From Paenibacillus phoenicis (GTDB lineage: Bacteria; Bacillota; Bacilli; Paenibacillales; Paenibacillaceae), in NCBI RefSeq assembly GCF_034718895.1, contig NZ_JAYERP010000001.1, positions 1,860,001-1,924,000 on the forward strand: a stretch of DNA of 64,000 bases, in the 5' to 3' direction. Shown here one piece after another: positions 27,066 through 34,395 of the stretch; within the stretch, counting starts at the first letter, position 1, and every line of letters begins with the position of its first letter. A model generated the notes under the pieces. That model worked only from the letters and a program-made list of their open reading frames with translations, did not search any database and was not told the origin of the DNA. The position numbers and the translations under genes were made by a program.

Positions 27066-27355
27066 AAAAAAGCTCCTTCTCATCCCAAGGGACGAGAAGG
27101 AGCACTCGCGTTACCACCCTAATTAAAACCGTTTGCGGATCCTGCGGCGGATTGCCAGACGAACCGATGACGGTTTTCACTTCATTCACATAACGGGATT
27201 TCCCGGTACCGGACTACTGGCGCATTCTACGCGCGTTCCCCCGGACGGCTCCAGACGGTAATTCAAAAGGGATCCGCCCATTCGGTTCGCAGCAACCACC
27301 GATTCTCTGAGCGACGGGATTCCGCCTTCTACTGAGTCTTTCTAAGCCTTTGACG
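27066..27355 (-). promoter_or_regulatory. T-box riboswitch of tyrS (tyrosine specifier)
   Basis: Minus strand. The T-box sequence AGGGTGGTAACGCGAG (27121-27106) is followed by the terminator GCTCCTTCTCGTCCC..GATGAGAAGGAGC plus T6 (27103-27065). Stem I occupies the distal part; a UAC tyrosine triplet sits in the specifier-like loop GAATTACCG (27260-27258). Uncharged tRNA-Tyr would pair with the T-box and prevent termination. Confidence 0.93.
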
Positions 27356-27486
27356 ATTTGCAATTTAAAATATTATATAACACAGATGCATTCCCAAAGT
27401 CAAATCTACGAAAGCTAGGTCATGAGCAGGAACTAGGCTCCATCACACGCCAAAATACGCTGAAAAAACATCCAAATCCCCTTTTT

Positions 27487-27497
27487 TATGCTATAAT
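27487..27497 (+). promoter_or_regulatory. Extended -10 promoter of the PBP gene
   Basis: TATG-C-TATAAT (27487-27497); no good -35, which is usual for extended -10 promoters. It lies 28 bp from the start codon. Confidence 0.6.
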
Positions 27498-27524
27498 GTT
27501 GCTGTTTATAAAGGAGGATCATGC

Positions 27525-30500
27525 ATGGATCATGAGAACGACAAGAACTCCGGCAAGCTGCGGCGCAATAACCGGAGCGAAAAAAACTCAAAACCCGCCC
27601 GGAAGCGCAAAAAAGGCAGATTAGCCTGGGCGATTGTGGGTTGGCTCGTTCTGTTTGGATTTGCCGGCGTGATGTTTGCCGGTGGAGCCGTATTCGGATA
27701 CGTATCCTCCATCGTTAAGGACGATCCGGTACGGTCGCGTGCCGACATTCAAGCAAAAATCAATCATAATGAAATGACAGGTTTCGCCTATTTCCGTGAC
27801 GGCCAGCCGATTGGCCAGCTTCGCTCGGAAGAGGATCGCCGTCCTGTCACCTATAAGGAAATCCCGCAAATCGTGCTCGATGCTGTGATCGCCATCGAAG
27901 ACAACCACTTTGAGGAACACATCGGGATCGACTTTAAAGGGACGTTGCGAGCGGTTAAGCAGCGGGTGCTTAAAGAGGACGTGCAGACCGGCGGCAGTAC
28001 GCTGACCCAGCAGCTGGCGCGACGCGTGTTCCTGAACCTGGATAAGACCGAAGACCGGAAGGTTAAGGAAATGCTGCTGGCACTTAGGCTGGAGCGTTTT
28101 TTATCCAAGGAAGAAATCATTACGGCTTATTTGAATAAGGTTCCCTTCGGCAACGGTTCGAATGGGTACCAGGTTTACGGCATCAAAGCCGCAGCCAAAG
28201 GTCTCTTTAACGTCAGCAATCTGTCGGATTTGAATATCGCGCAAGCGGCCTATTTGGCTGGTCTGCCTCAGCTTCCCTCCACCTATTCCGCTTTTAACGG
28301 GAAAGGGGAATTTAACGAGGAGGCATTCGGGCGGGCGGTCAAACGCCAGCAGCTGGTGCTGCAGCGCATGCTTGAGGAGAACAAAATTACGCAAGCGCAA
28401 TATGAAGAAGCGATGGCTTTCGATATTAAAGGATCGCTGGCCAAGCCAACGAAGAAGGCTTATGACACCTACCCGTATCTGATGCTGGAGACGGAACGGC
28501 AAGGCGCGATCGTCCTTGCGATGCTCAACAATCCGGAGATGACCAAAGAGGAGGTTGCCGCCAACTCGGCCATCCTCGAGGAAGCTCGGCAGGAGCTGCT
28601 GACTGGGGGATACCGGGTGTACACGACCATCGACAAGAAGGTCTACAACGCCATGCACAAGGTATCGGAGAACGCGGACAATTTCTCTCCGTACAGTGAG
28701 AAGAAGGGCCTGGAGCAGGTCGCCTCGATGATGATCGACAACAAGACCGGCGCGATCCTCGGCATGATCGAAGGGCGCGACTTCTACACGGAGCAAATGA
28801 ACTATGCGACGCAAATGAAACGGCAGCCGGGTTCTACGATGAAGCCTATCGCCGCTTATTTGCCGGCCCTCGAAGCCGGGTTAGTTCAGCCTGCCTCGAT
28901 CATTGATGATTCGCCGATTATTTTGAAGGACTACCAAAAAGGCTTCCACATTCCTGTAAACTCCAGCGGCGGCTATAAAGGGCTTGTGACCGCGCGGACA
29001 GCTTTGAATGAGTCGCGGAATATCCCCGCGCTTAAGGTGTTTAACAATATCGTTGGCATCGACAAAGCTTGGGACTTTGCCAAGAAGCTGGGCATCACTA
29101 CGTTGGAAGATGAAGACTACAACGCGCAAACCGGCGTGCTTGGCGGCTTGAAATACGGTGTCACCGTTGAAGAACTGACCAATGCGTACAGTGCCATCGC
29201 CAACGGAGGGCAGTTTACCGACGCTTATATGATCGAGAAGATTACCGATGCGAAAGGTAACATCGTCTACAAGCATGAGGTTAAGCCGCAGCGGGTCTTC
29301 TCCGAGCAAACGGCTTACCTGATGACCGATATGCTTCGCACCGTCATTACGGACGGCACCGGTAAATCGATCAAAAGCGACTTCAAGAAATATGGCAAAA
29401 TCCCGGTTGTCGGCAAGACCGGAACAACGCAAAACTACGCCGACGTCTGGTTTATGGGTTACTCGCCGGACGTCACACTGGGAGTATGGATCGGGTATCG
29501 CGAACCGGTGAACACGTTGTCGGAAGCCGGTAAATCCCGGGCGCGCAAAATTTGGGCGCTCGTTATGAACGAAGTCACCGAGAGCAGACCGGAATTGTTT
29601 GCGACCAAAGCGTTCACGAAACCGGACGGTATCGTAACGAAAACAGTATCCGGCTATAGCGGGAAGTTGCCAACGCAGTTGACGCAACAGGCCGGGAAGC
29701 TGGTTACGGATATTTTTAATGCTAAATACGTACCAACCGAACCGGACGACGTGCTGATTCGAGCTAAGTACGTGACGTACGAAGGCATCAACTACGTGCC
29801 GCTCGAAACGACGCCTTCGGATATGCTGCGTGAGAAGGTTGTGGTGAAGCGCGAAACGCCGATCGAAGTGCTCAAGGAACAGCTGGAGCAGGCGTTCGCC
29901 GGAATGTCCGGCAGCCACAAACCGCTGAGCTTCTACCTGCCGAAGGATGCCGGGGAAGATGCGCCTTACAAACCAGATCCTCGCGTCGATGACGGTCAGG
30001 CGCCTGCGCCTCCGGCGAATGTCGCCTTGTCTGCAGGCAGCGGAGCAGCTACGATTACGTTTAGCGAAAATACGGAAAAAGACGTGGTCGGCTACCGGTT
30101 GTACCGTGCAGACGACGGCGTGACGTTCCAGTATACCGGGAAAGCAGCGCTGGTTGGAGATCCGGCGGTCATTACAGACGATCGATCCGTTGGCTTCACC
30201 ACCGCGTACTACGTCACGGCCGTTGACGTGGCCGGCAAGGAATCGGCGCCAAGTGCGATCGTCAACGTCTTTGGCGGCGGCGTATTCCCGGGCGGCGGCT
30301 CGACGCCGGATACGCAAAACGAGACGCCGGGCGGTAACGACGGCGGCATCATCGGCGACAATGGCAACAACGGTCCGCTTCCTGCATCACCAGCTAACGT
30401 GAGCGTGAAGAAGGACGACCGCGGATTCACGGTGAGCTGGGACGCGAACGGTGCTCTCGACCTGGTGACGAGCTACAACGTCTACGTGTCCGATGCCCAA

Positions 30501-30644
30501 GGCGGCACCTACACGAAGGTCGCTTCCACCTCGGACCCGCACTTCTCGTTCAAGACCGACTCCAGCTCCGTCTGGATCCAGGTCACCGCCGTCAACGTGC
30601 TGGGCGAATCCCCGCCGTCGGCGCCGGTGCAGTATAGTAAGTAA
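27525..30644 (+). CDS. Class A penicillin-binding protein (PBP1A type) with C-terminal FnIII domains
   Basis: 1039 aa bifunctional peptidoglycan synthase; ATG 27525 lies 7-8 nt after AAAGGAGG. Basic cytoplasmic tail (1-32), one transmembrane helix (~33-60), GT51 glycosyltransferase (catalytic Glu125 in AIEDNHFEEH; TGGSTLTQQLAR), transpeptidase with SxxK in RQPGSTMKP (~residue 440), SRN and KTGT (~630). The C-terminal 200 residues carry two fibronectin type III domains separated by a Gly/Asn-rich linker (GGNDGGIIGDNGNNG), an extension common in Paenibacillus PBPs. The last core gene before the accessory island. Confidence 0.94.
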   Translation: MDHENDKNSGKLRRNNRSEKNSKPARKRKKGRLAWAIVGWLVLFGFAGVMFAGGAVFGYVSSIVKDDPVRSRADIQAKINHNEMTGFAYFRDGQPIGQLRSEEDRRPVTYKEIPQIVLDAVIAIEDNHFEEHIGIDFKGTLRAVKQRVLKEDVQTGGSTLTQQLARRVFLNLDKTEDRKVKEMLLALRLERFLSKEEIITAYLNKVPFGNGSNGYQVYGIKAAAKGLFNVSNLSDLNIAQAAYLAGLPQLPSTYSAFNGKGEFNEEAFGRAVKRQQLVLQRMLEENKITQAQYEEAMAFDIKGSLAKPTKKAYDTYPYLMLETERQGAIVLAMLNNPEMTKEEVAANSAILEEARQELLTGGYRVYTTIDKKVYNAMHKVSENADNFSPYSEKKGLEQVASMMIDNKTGAILGMIEGRDFYTEQMNYATQMKRQPGSTMKPIAAYLPALEAGLVQPASIIDDSPIILKDYQKGFHIPVNSSGGYKGLVTARTALNESRNIPALKVFNNIVGIDKAWDFAKKLGITTLEDEDYNAQTGVLGGLKYGVTVEELTNAYSAIANGGQFTDAYMIEKITDAKGNIVYKHEVKPQRVFSEQTAYLMTDMLRTVITDGTGKSIKSDFKKYGKIPVVGKTGTTQNYADVWFMGYSPDVTLGVWIGYREPVNTLSEAGKSRARKIWALVMNEVTESRPELFATKAFTKPDGIVTKTVSGYSGKLPTQLTQQAGKLVTDIFNAKYVPTEPDDVLIRAKYVTYEGINYVPLETTPSDMLREKVVVKRETPIEVLKEQLEQAFAGMSGSHKPLSFYLPKDAGEDAPYKPDPRVDDGQAPAPPANVALSAGSGAATITFSENTEKDVVGYRLYRADDGVTFQYTGKAALVGDPAVITDDRSVGFTTAYYVTAVDVAGKESAPSAIVNVFGGGVFPGGGSTPDTQNETPGGNDGGIIGDNGNNGPLPASPANVSVKKDDRGFTVSWDANGALDLVTSYNVYVSDAQGGTYTKVASTSDPHFSFKTDSSSVWIQVTAVNVLGESPPSAPVQYSK

Positions 30645-30647
30645 TAT

Positions 30648-30678
30648 AAAAGCAGCAGGTGTGGGCCTGCTGCTTTTT
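30648..30678 (+). terminator. PBP gene terminator
   Basis: AAAAGCAGCAGG (30648-30659) / CCTGCTGC (30666-30673) + T5. Similar GCAGCAGG hairpins recur at 33137 and 33555. Confidence 0.85.
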
Positions 30679-30768
30679 GGGTGCTGCTCTTTCTTGTGTG
30701 ATCTTGTGCTCGTGGGTGCTCCTATTTCATCGAACCGTGAAACGATGTTTCCTTAAGGCTGTCCGTAT

Positions 30769-30963
30769 AAATATATATGATTTTTCGAACATAATTCGCT
30801 GCAAACTACCCATTTGGTGGAAATATATTCGATTTTTCACATAAAATCTCAAAGTTCGGGCTTCAAGGGAGCGATTATATATGAAATTTCATATAGAATG
30901 GGCCAAATCCGCCATATTTGAGCGAATATATTCGATTTTTCATATATATTTCCGTTTCGGCGA
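30769..30963. repeat. 195-bp island repeat, copy 1 (four ~50-bp units)
   Basis: Non-coding. Four units start with ATATATNNGATTTTTC-like strings at 30773, 30823, 30877 and 30926 (spacing 50, 54, 49 bp). About four mismatches to copy 2 (42463-42657) over 195 bp with no indels. Marks the left end of the island, 90 bp after the PBP terminator. Confidence 0.9.
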
Positions 30964-31043
30964 AATACTCACACCCCCATTCCACACGACAAATTGGGAT
31001 AATAACAATCCTTTATTATTTGTGGGAAACAAGGGAACACCTC

Positions 31044-31734
31044 CTAGACTTCTCGCTCTTCCCAACCTAATGGAGGAATAAAGTAAGCATCGTACTGCTC
31101 TTTCGCCAAGTCCGTTAACTTCTCCTTCCACTGCCAGTACTCATCCAGATAACTTTCCCCCTTCCCCATTCGCCAAAATAAGCTGGTTGGATCCTCTTCC
31201 GGAAAAGCCACCCAAGGAGGTAATATAAACAATGCTTCTTCTGAGCCGGATAATTTTTCGCGAGTTTCCATCAGGATTTTGCCGAGCCAATTTGCCCCAG
31301 ACCCATCGCCGTTGTCACCCCAAAAGCGGTCATTCCTCGTATGTTCAATTAGCAAGCAATCTCCCGTAGATACTAGCAATCCCCTCAGTTCAGGATGCTG
31401 TTGGAATTTCGCCTCCACTGCTTGTCGCATGATTTTCAACTTCACTTGCTCCCAATCACTTAGAAGCGGCCGGGATCGATCTCTCCCCATCTGTGCAGCT
31501 TGAAAAGGGGTTTCCGCTTGTCTAATCGCTTCCTCATGTTCACTCCCCGCAAACTTCTGTGCCTGAAAAATAATGCTCCGACGTTGGCCAGACCTTATCA
31601 TTTATCTCAATTGGATAAAGAGCAAAGTTGGTAAATTGTCCATAGGGACGATTTGTTTCGTAAAATCGGATCACTTTCTGATCCGCACGGACTTTCAACA
31701 ACTCATTTCGGATGGACTCCGCCTTTTTTAACAT
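31044..31734 (-). pseudogene. NADAR-domain (YbiA-like) gene, frameshifted
   Basis: N-terminal frame (31734-31540: FYETNRPYGQFTNFALYPIEINDKVWPTSEHYF) and C-terminal frame (31601-31044: FQAQKFAGSEHEEAI...DRFWGDNGDGSGANWLGKILMETREKL) join exactly at YF/QAQKF if one T is removed from a T5 run (A5 at 31566-31570 on the plus strand). NADAR domains bind NAD/ADP-ribose derivatives; some remove ADP-ribose from guanine and act as antitoxins or defence proteins. A second copy of its N-terminus at 33414 shows the original start MDDIQRIAQEM; here that ATG has become AGG, so the gene is doubly damaged unless it restarts at 31734. Confidence 0.8.
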
Positions 31735-31833
31735 TTCCTGTGCAATCCTTTGGATGTCATCCCTGTCTTCACCTCATCTCTCCGGCAAAGAATGTACTGG
31801 GGTGAATATCGATGGTTGTCAGCCTTCGTGCCC

Positions 31834-32101
31834 CTATTCTGATTCAATTTTCCAATTGAACATATCTTTAAAATCTTCGAAACAGCTTGGACAAACCCAA
31901 TAGTATTTGTCTTCCGTTGCGTAACCTTTATCACATTCCTCAGGGAATTTTTTTCCAACAAAACTCACAATGGTCATGATCCCATGATTGATTCATAAGT
32001 AGGTAATTTTGAAATACCATCTTCTTACCCAATAAGTACTTTGCTTGGTTTCTTATGCGCCAATCGTTCTGATGGCTCACTATGATCATCACTTTCCTCA
32101 T
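31834..32101 (-). pseudogene. Small CxxC protein (immunity-type), copy A, frameshifted at poly-A7
   Basis: Restored protein of ~85 aa: NDWRIRNQAKYLLGKK, then SWDHDHCEFCWKKFPEE, then GYATEDKYYWVCPSCFEDF, ending NWKIESE. Two CxxC pairs suggest zinc binding. The frame breaks at an A7 run (plus-strand T7, 31948-31954) where six are needed, giving a stop after CEFCWKKIP. Paralogue of copy B at 33632. Family not named with certainty; compact one-domain proteins of this look commonly flank RHS toxins as immunity or orphan genes. Start either 32101 or Met 32089 (GAGG site). Confidence 0.7.
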
Positions 32102-32191
32102 GTATAGGTGAATATTTGCATCACCCACTTTGGATAATTCTCCGTATCAAGGCTTACCATGAAAAAGTGTCTTAGCTATTTTATGAAATCT

Positions 32192-32992
32192 TTAATGATT
32201 ACCCTCTACTATGCTCTTAAAAATTTTCGGCGGAATCGTATAATCCAGATTAATGGTATGAATGCTCTTTTGATAACGGGATATAAAGCCTTCAACATAA
32301 CGGAATAATTCCTCAAAATAGCCCTCCACACTTGGATTGATACGGGTTTCATTCCAACTAAGGTGATACAAGCCCCAATCAAACAAACGTCTTACTTCTG
32401 TCTCAAGCTTAGTCGACACAACTTCCGTTCCTCTTCCACCTGGAACTTTTAGTTTTAGAATTATGCTATCCAATTTCATGAGCATTCTAATAAGCTCTAG
32501 TGCATCCTCGGCGTACACATATACATTTTGTATTAAGGCATCGGGCCATTTCGTCATCAGATCTGCTCTCACATTTGGAGGAAGGTTTAAATAATATTCC
32601 TGATTTTTATTCCAATACACCTTTCTAATAACAAGAGGTGACTCCTTCCCGCTCTCATCAAGAAAGTTACGGTATTCGGAAAAAAACGACCATGAAATGA
32701 TACTGTCTGCGGTCCATACTCTGCATCTTAACACCTGTTCCAAGGTTTTCTCTTCAGATAATTCATTCTCTTTACAGTACATAAAGATAGGTTCTTCCGT
32801 TAAATAATGCACCATAGCTTCTTGTCTTAACAAAAATAGCGGAGTGATTTTGGAACACACTTCTTCACTATGAATGGAATTACAGCTTCCTTTCACACTT
32901 TGACTCAAATTATGACTTCCCCCTTGGAATTGATACACTTGCATTTTGTAGATGATATTATTTATGAAAAGAAAAATGAATACACTTTGCAT
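32192..32992 (-). CDS. Hypothetical protein in the RHS downstream region (possible orphan immunity protein)
   Basis: Up to 266 aa; AT-rich, unrecognised. The first 16 residues are hydrophobic but precede a better-looking body starting MQVYQFQGGSHNLSQ; neither Met has a clear ribosome site, so the 5' end is uncertain or eroded. The body is alpha/beta with aromatic-rich strands (IFMYCKENELSEEKTLEQVL, VRADLMTKWPDALIQNVYVYAEDALELIRML) and ends in an amphipathic C-terminal part. No signal peptide in the body, no catalytic signature. Its place among orphan immunity-type genes on the same strand as the RHS operon suggests a similar role. Confidence 0.5.
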   Translation of the reverse strand: MQSVFIFLFINNIIYKMQVYQFQGGSHNLSQSVKGSCNSIHSEEVCSKITPLFLLRQEAMVHYLTEEPIFMYCKENELSEEKTLEQVLRCRVWTADSIISWSFFSEYRNFLDESGKESPLVIRKVYWNKNQEYYLNLPPNVRADLMTKWPDALIQNVYVYAEDALELIRMLMKLDSIILKLKVPGGRGTEVVSTKLETEVRRLFDWGLYHLSWNETRINPSVEGYFEELFRYVEGFISRYQKSIHTINLDYTIPPKIFKSIVEGNH

Positions 32993-33050
32993 AACACTGG
33001 TCTGTTTCTTCTCTTTTGTCTAATTACGGACAATAGTATACTTCTTCCAT

Positions 33051-33123
33051 GTTTACTTCATCACCTCTTGTATAACTGTCATATCGTCATCGTACTGGAT
33101 AAGTTCGCGATGTTGGCGCCATG
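33051..33123 (-). pseudogene. C-terminal remnant of a lost gene (toxin tail?)
   Basis: Minus-strand frame LLTSWRQHRELIQYDDDMTVI..EVMK then TAA. It is immediately followed by AAGAGGTGATG-spaced ATG of a new short frame (MEEVYYCP, stop). This pattern (coding tail, ribosome site inside the tail, next start) is that of a toxin-immunity junction whose body has been deleted. Confidence 0.3.
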
Positions 33124-33188
33124 AAGTTAGTAAGTAATGAAAAAGCAGCAGGTGTACTCACGCTACTTTTTTGTGTGATCCTGAGCAT

Positions 33189-33310
33189 TTCATAAGCCAC
33201 TAAGTCCACATCATATCGATCCGCATCAACAAATTTAGTTAATAGCAAGCCTTATAGGCTTAGGTTGAACCAAGTCATTACACCACGAAAACGATGTTTC
33301 CATAAAGGCT
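33189..33310. repeat. Duplicated ~122-bp segment with coding ancestry, copy 1 (other copy 42838-42962)
   Basis: Similar to 42838-42962. On the minus strand both give a common frame, WKHRFRGVMTWFNLSL.GLL and FVDADRYDVDLVAYEM here (one stop) versus WRHRFRGAMTWFNLSLEGLR there. The last 25 bp also occur at 30736-30766 next to copy 1 of the 195-bp repeat. A decayed gene fragment copied with the island repeats; product unknown. Confidence 0.6.
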
Positions 33311-33413
33311 GTCCGTGTTGATCCAAACACCAGATGTACGATTCTGGCTTTCTTTTCTTGACTTCAGTATACAGATATACCTGATTTCTTTGATCCAATA
33401 TCGGATTAAATCA

Positions 33414-33486
33414 ACAACTCATTTCGGATGGACTCCGCCTTTTTTAACATTTCCTGTGCAATTCTTTGGATGTCGTCCATGTCTTT
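33414..33486 (-). pseudogene. Duplicated 5' stump of the NADAR gene
   Basis: Near-identical to 31698-31760. Reads MDDIQRIAQEMLKKAESIRNEL from ATG with a GAGG site, then diverges. It preserves the intact start lost in the downstream NADAR copy. Confidence 0.7.
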
Positions 33487-33554
33487 ACCTCATCACTCTG
33501 ATTAGCAAAGTACTTAGGAAGTGCGTGATGACAGCTACAGTAGGTAATTAGTAC

Positions 33555-33585
33555 AAGAGCAGCAGGTTATGTCCCTGCTGCTCTT
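33555..33585. terminator. Terminator-like hairpin
   Basis: AAGAGCAGCAGG (33555-33566) / CCTGCTGCTCTT (33574-33585); related in sequence to the PBP terminator. Confidence 0.65.
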
Positions 33586-33631
33586 TCCCAGGGTGCTTTG
33601 AGAATATCGATGGTTGTCCGTTGTCGTCCCC

Positions 33632-33897
33632 CTATTCTGATTTAACTTTCCAATTGAACATATCTTTAAAATCTTCGAAGCAGCTTGGACAAACCCAATA
33701 GTATTTTTCTTCCGTTGCGTAACCTCTATCACATTCCTCGGGGAATTTTTCCAACAGAACTCACAATGGTTATGATCCCATGATTGATTCATAAAAAGGT
33801 AATTTTGAAATAACATCTTCTTACCCAATAAGTACTTTGTTTGGTTTCTTAAGCGCCAATCGTTTGGTTCAATCATTGTGATCACGTTCCGTTTCAT
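33632..33897 (-). pseudogene. Small CxxC protein (immunity-type), copy B, frameshifted at poly-A5
   Basis: Paralogue of copy A: NDWRLRNQTKYLLGKK, SWDHNHCEFCWK, [frameshift], FPEECDRGYATEEKYY, WVCPSCFEDFKDMF, NWKVKSE, ending at 33632. The break is in the same homopolymer as in copy A but in the opposite direction (plus-strand T5 at 33746-33750; six needed). Starts at ATG 33897, which overlaps the stop of a 24-codon ORF (ATGA), so it is coupled to the DUF5071-like gene. Confidence 0.7.
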
Positions 33898-33968
33898 TTG
33901 TTACCACAGATCCAACGGATTAAGTTCTCATCAGCCAATTCTGGATTGTTAAGGCCAACTGTGGTCAT
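33894..33968 (-). CDS. 24-aa ORF coupled at both ends by ATGA overlaps
   Basis: MTTVGLNNPELADENLIRWICGNK. Its ATG overlaps the TGA of the DUF5071-like gene (33968-33965) and its own TGA overlaps the ATG of copy B (33897-33894). Either a tiny coupling ORF or the stump of a deleted immunity gene; no homologue recognised. Confidence 0.35.
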   Translation of the reverse strand: MTTVGLNNPELADENLIRWICGNK

Positions 33969-34354
33969 TTTGATTGTGCGAGTAATTCCTTGGCAATTTC
34001 GGGTATGTCGTATTCAATGAGATCTTTATTTTTTAGTTGAGCGAGCCTGTAAAGTTCCTCTTTTAAACTAGAGATAATCCCGGTGTCAAGTTTCCTAATT
34101 AAGTGCCACAAAATATTTTGTATCCAGTCGTAATCATTAGATTCTAATATGTCTTTTAATGATGGAATTAAGTCTTGGCCTAGTGGAATTAACAATTCAT
34201 CAATAATTAAGGGGGCTACAGGCCAGTTTATATCCTTAGTCCATTCTAATATTTCCGGTAAAATCAACTTTAGTTCAGCCTTAGATAAAGTTTTTAGTAA
34301 TTTAATCGAATCGTAATCACTTTTGTCTTTAGGTAAATAATTTGCAACATCCAT
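33965..34354 (-). CDS. DUF5071-like protein, candidate immunity protein for the RHS toxin
   Basis: 129 aa, helical, acidic. YLPKDKSDYDSIKLLKTL at the N-terminus, then LPEILEWTKDINWPVAPLIIDELL and ILESNDYDWIQNILWHLI fit the DUF5071 pattern (YLPKDK-D ... LLEWLQDxNWPVA ... ILxxNDxxWK), HEAT-like repeats found in RHS/polymorphic toxin loci. It starts 41 bp after the RHS stop with AGAGGA upstream. By position it should neutralise the toxin domain encoded at the end of the RHS gene. Confidence 0.72.
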   Translation of the reverse strand: MDVANYLPKDKSDYDSIKLLKTLSKAELKLILPEILEWTKDINWPVAPLIIDELLIPLGQDLIPSLKDILESNDYDWIQNILWHLIRKLDTGIISSLKEELYRLAQLKNKDLIEYDIPEIAKELLAQSK

Positions 34355-34395
34355 TTATTAGTACATCCTCTTTCTTATAAATATTGTTTTTTTCA

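Noticed and set aside
28881-30317. 478-codon minus-strand ORF antisense to the PBP gene
   Set aside because: Lies wholly inside the PBP coding region in the opposite frame; composition (Arg/Val/Phe-rich) and lack of motifs mark it as a codon-bias shadow.
30769-30963. CRISPR array
   Set aside because: The ~50-bp units are degenerate throughout, with no constant repeat/variable spacer structure and no cas genes.
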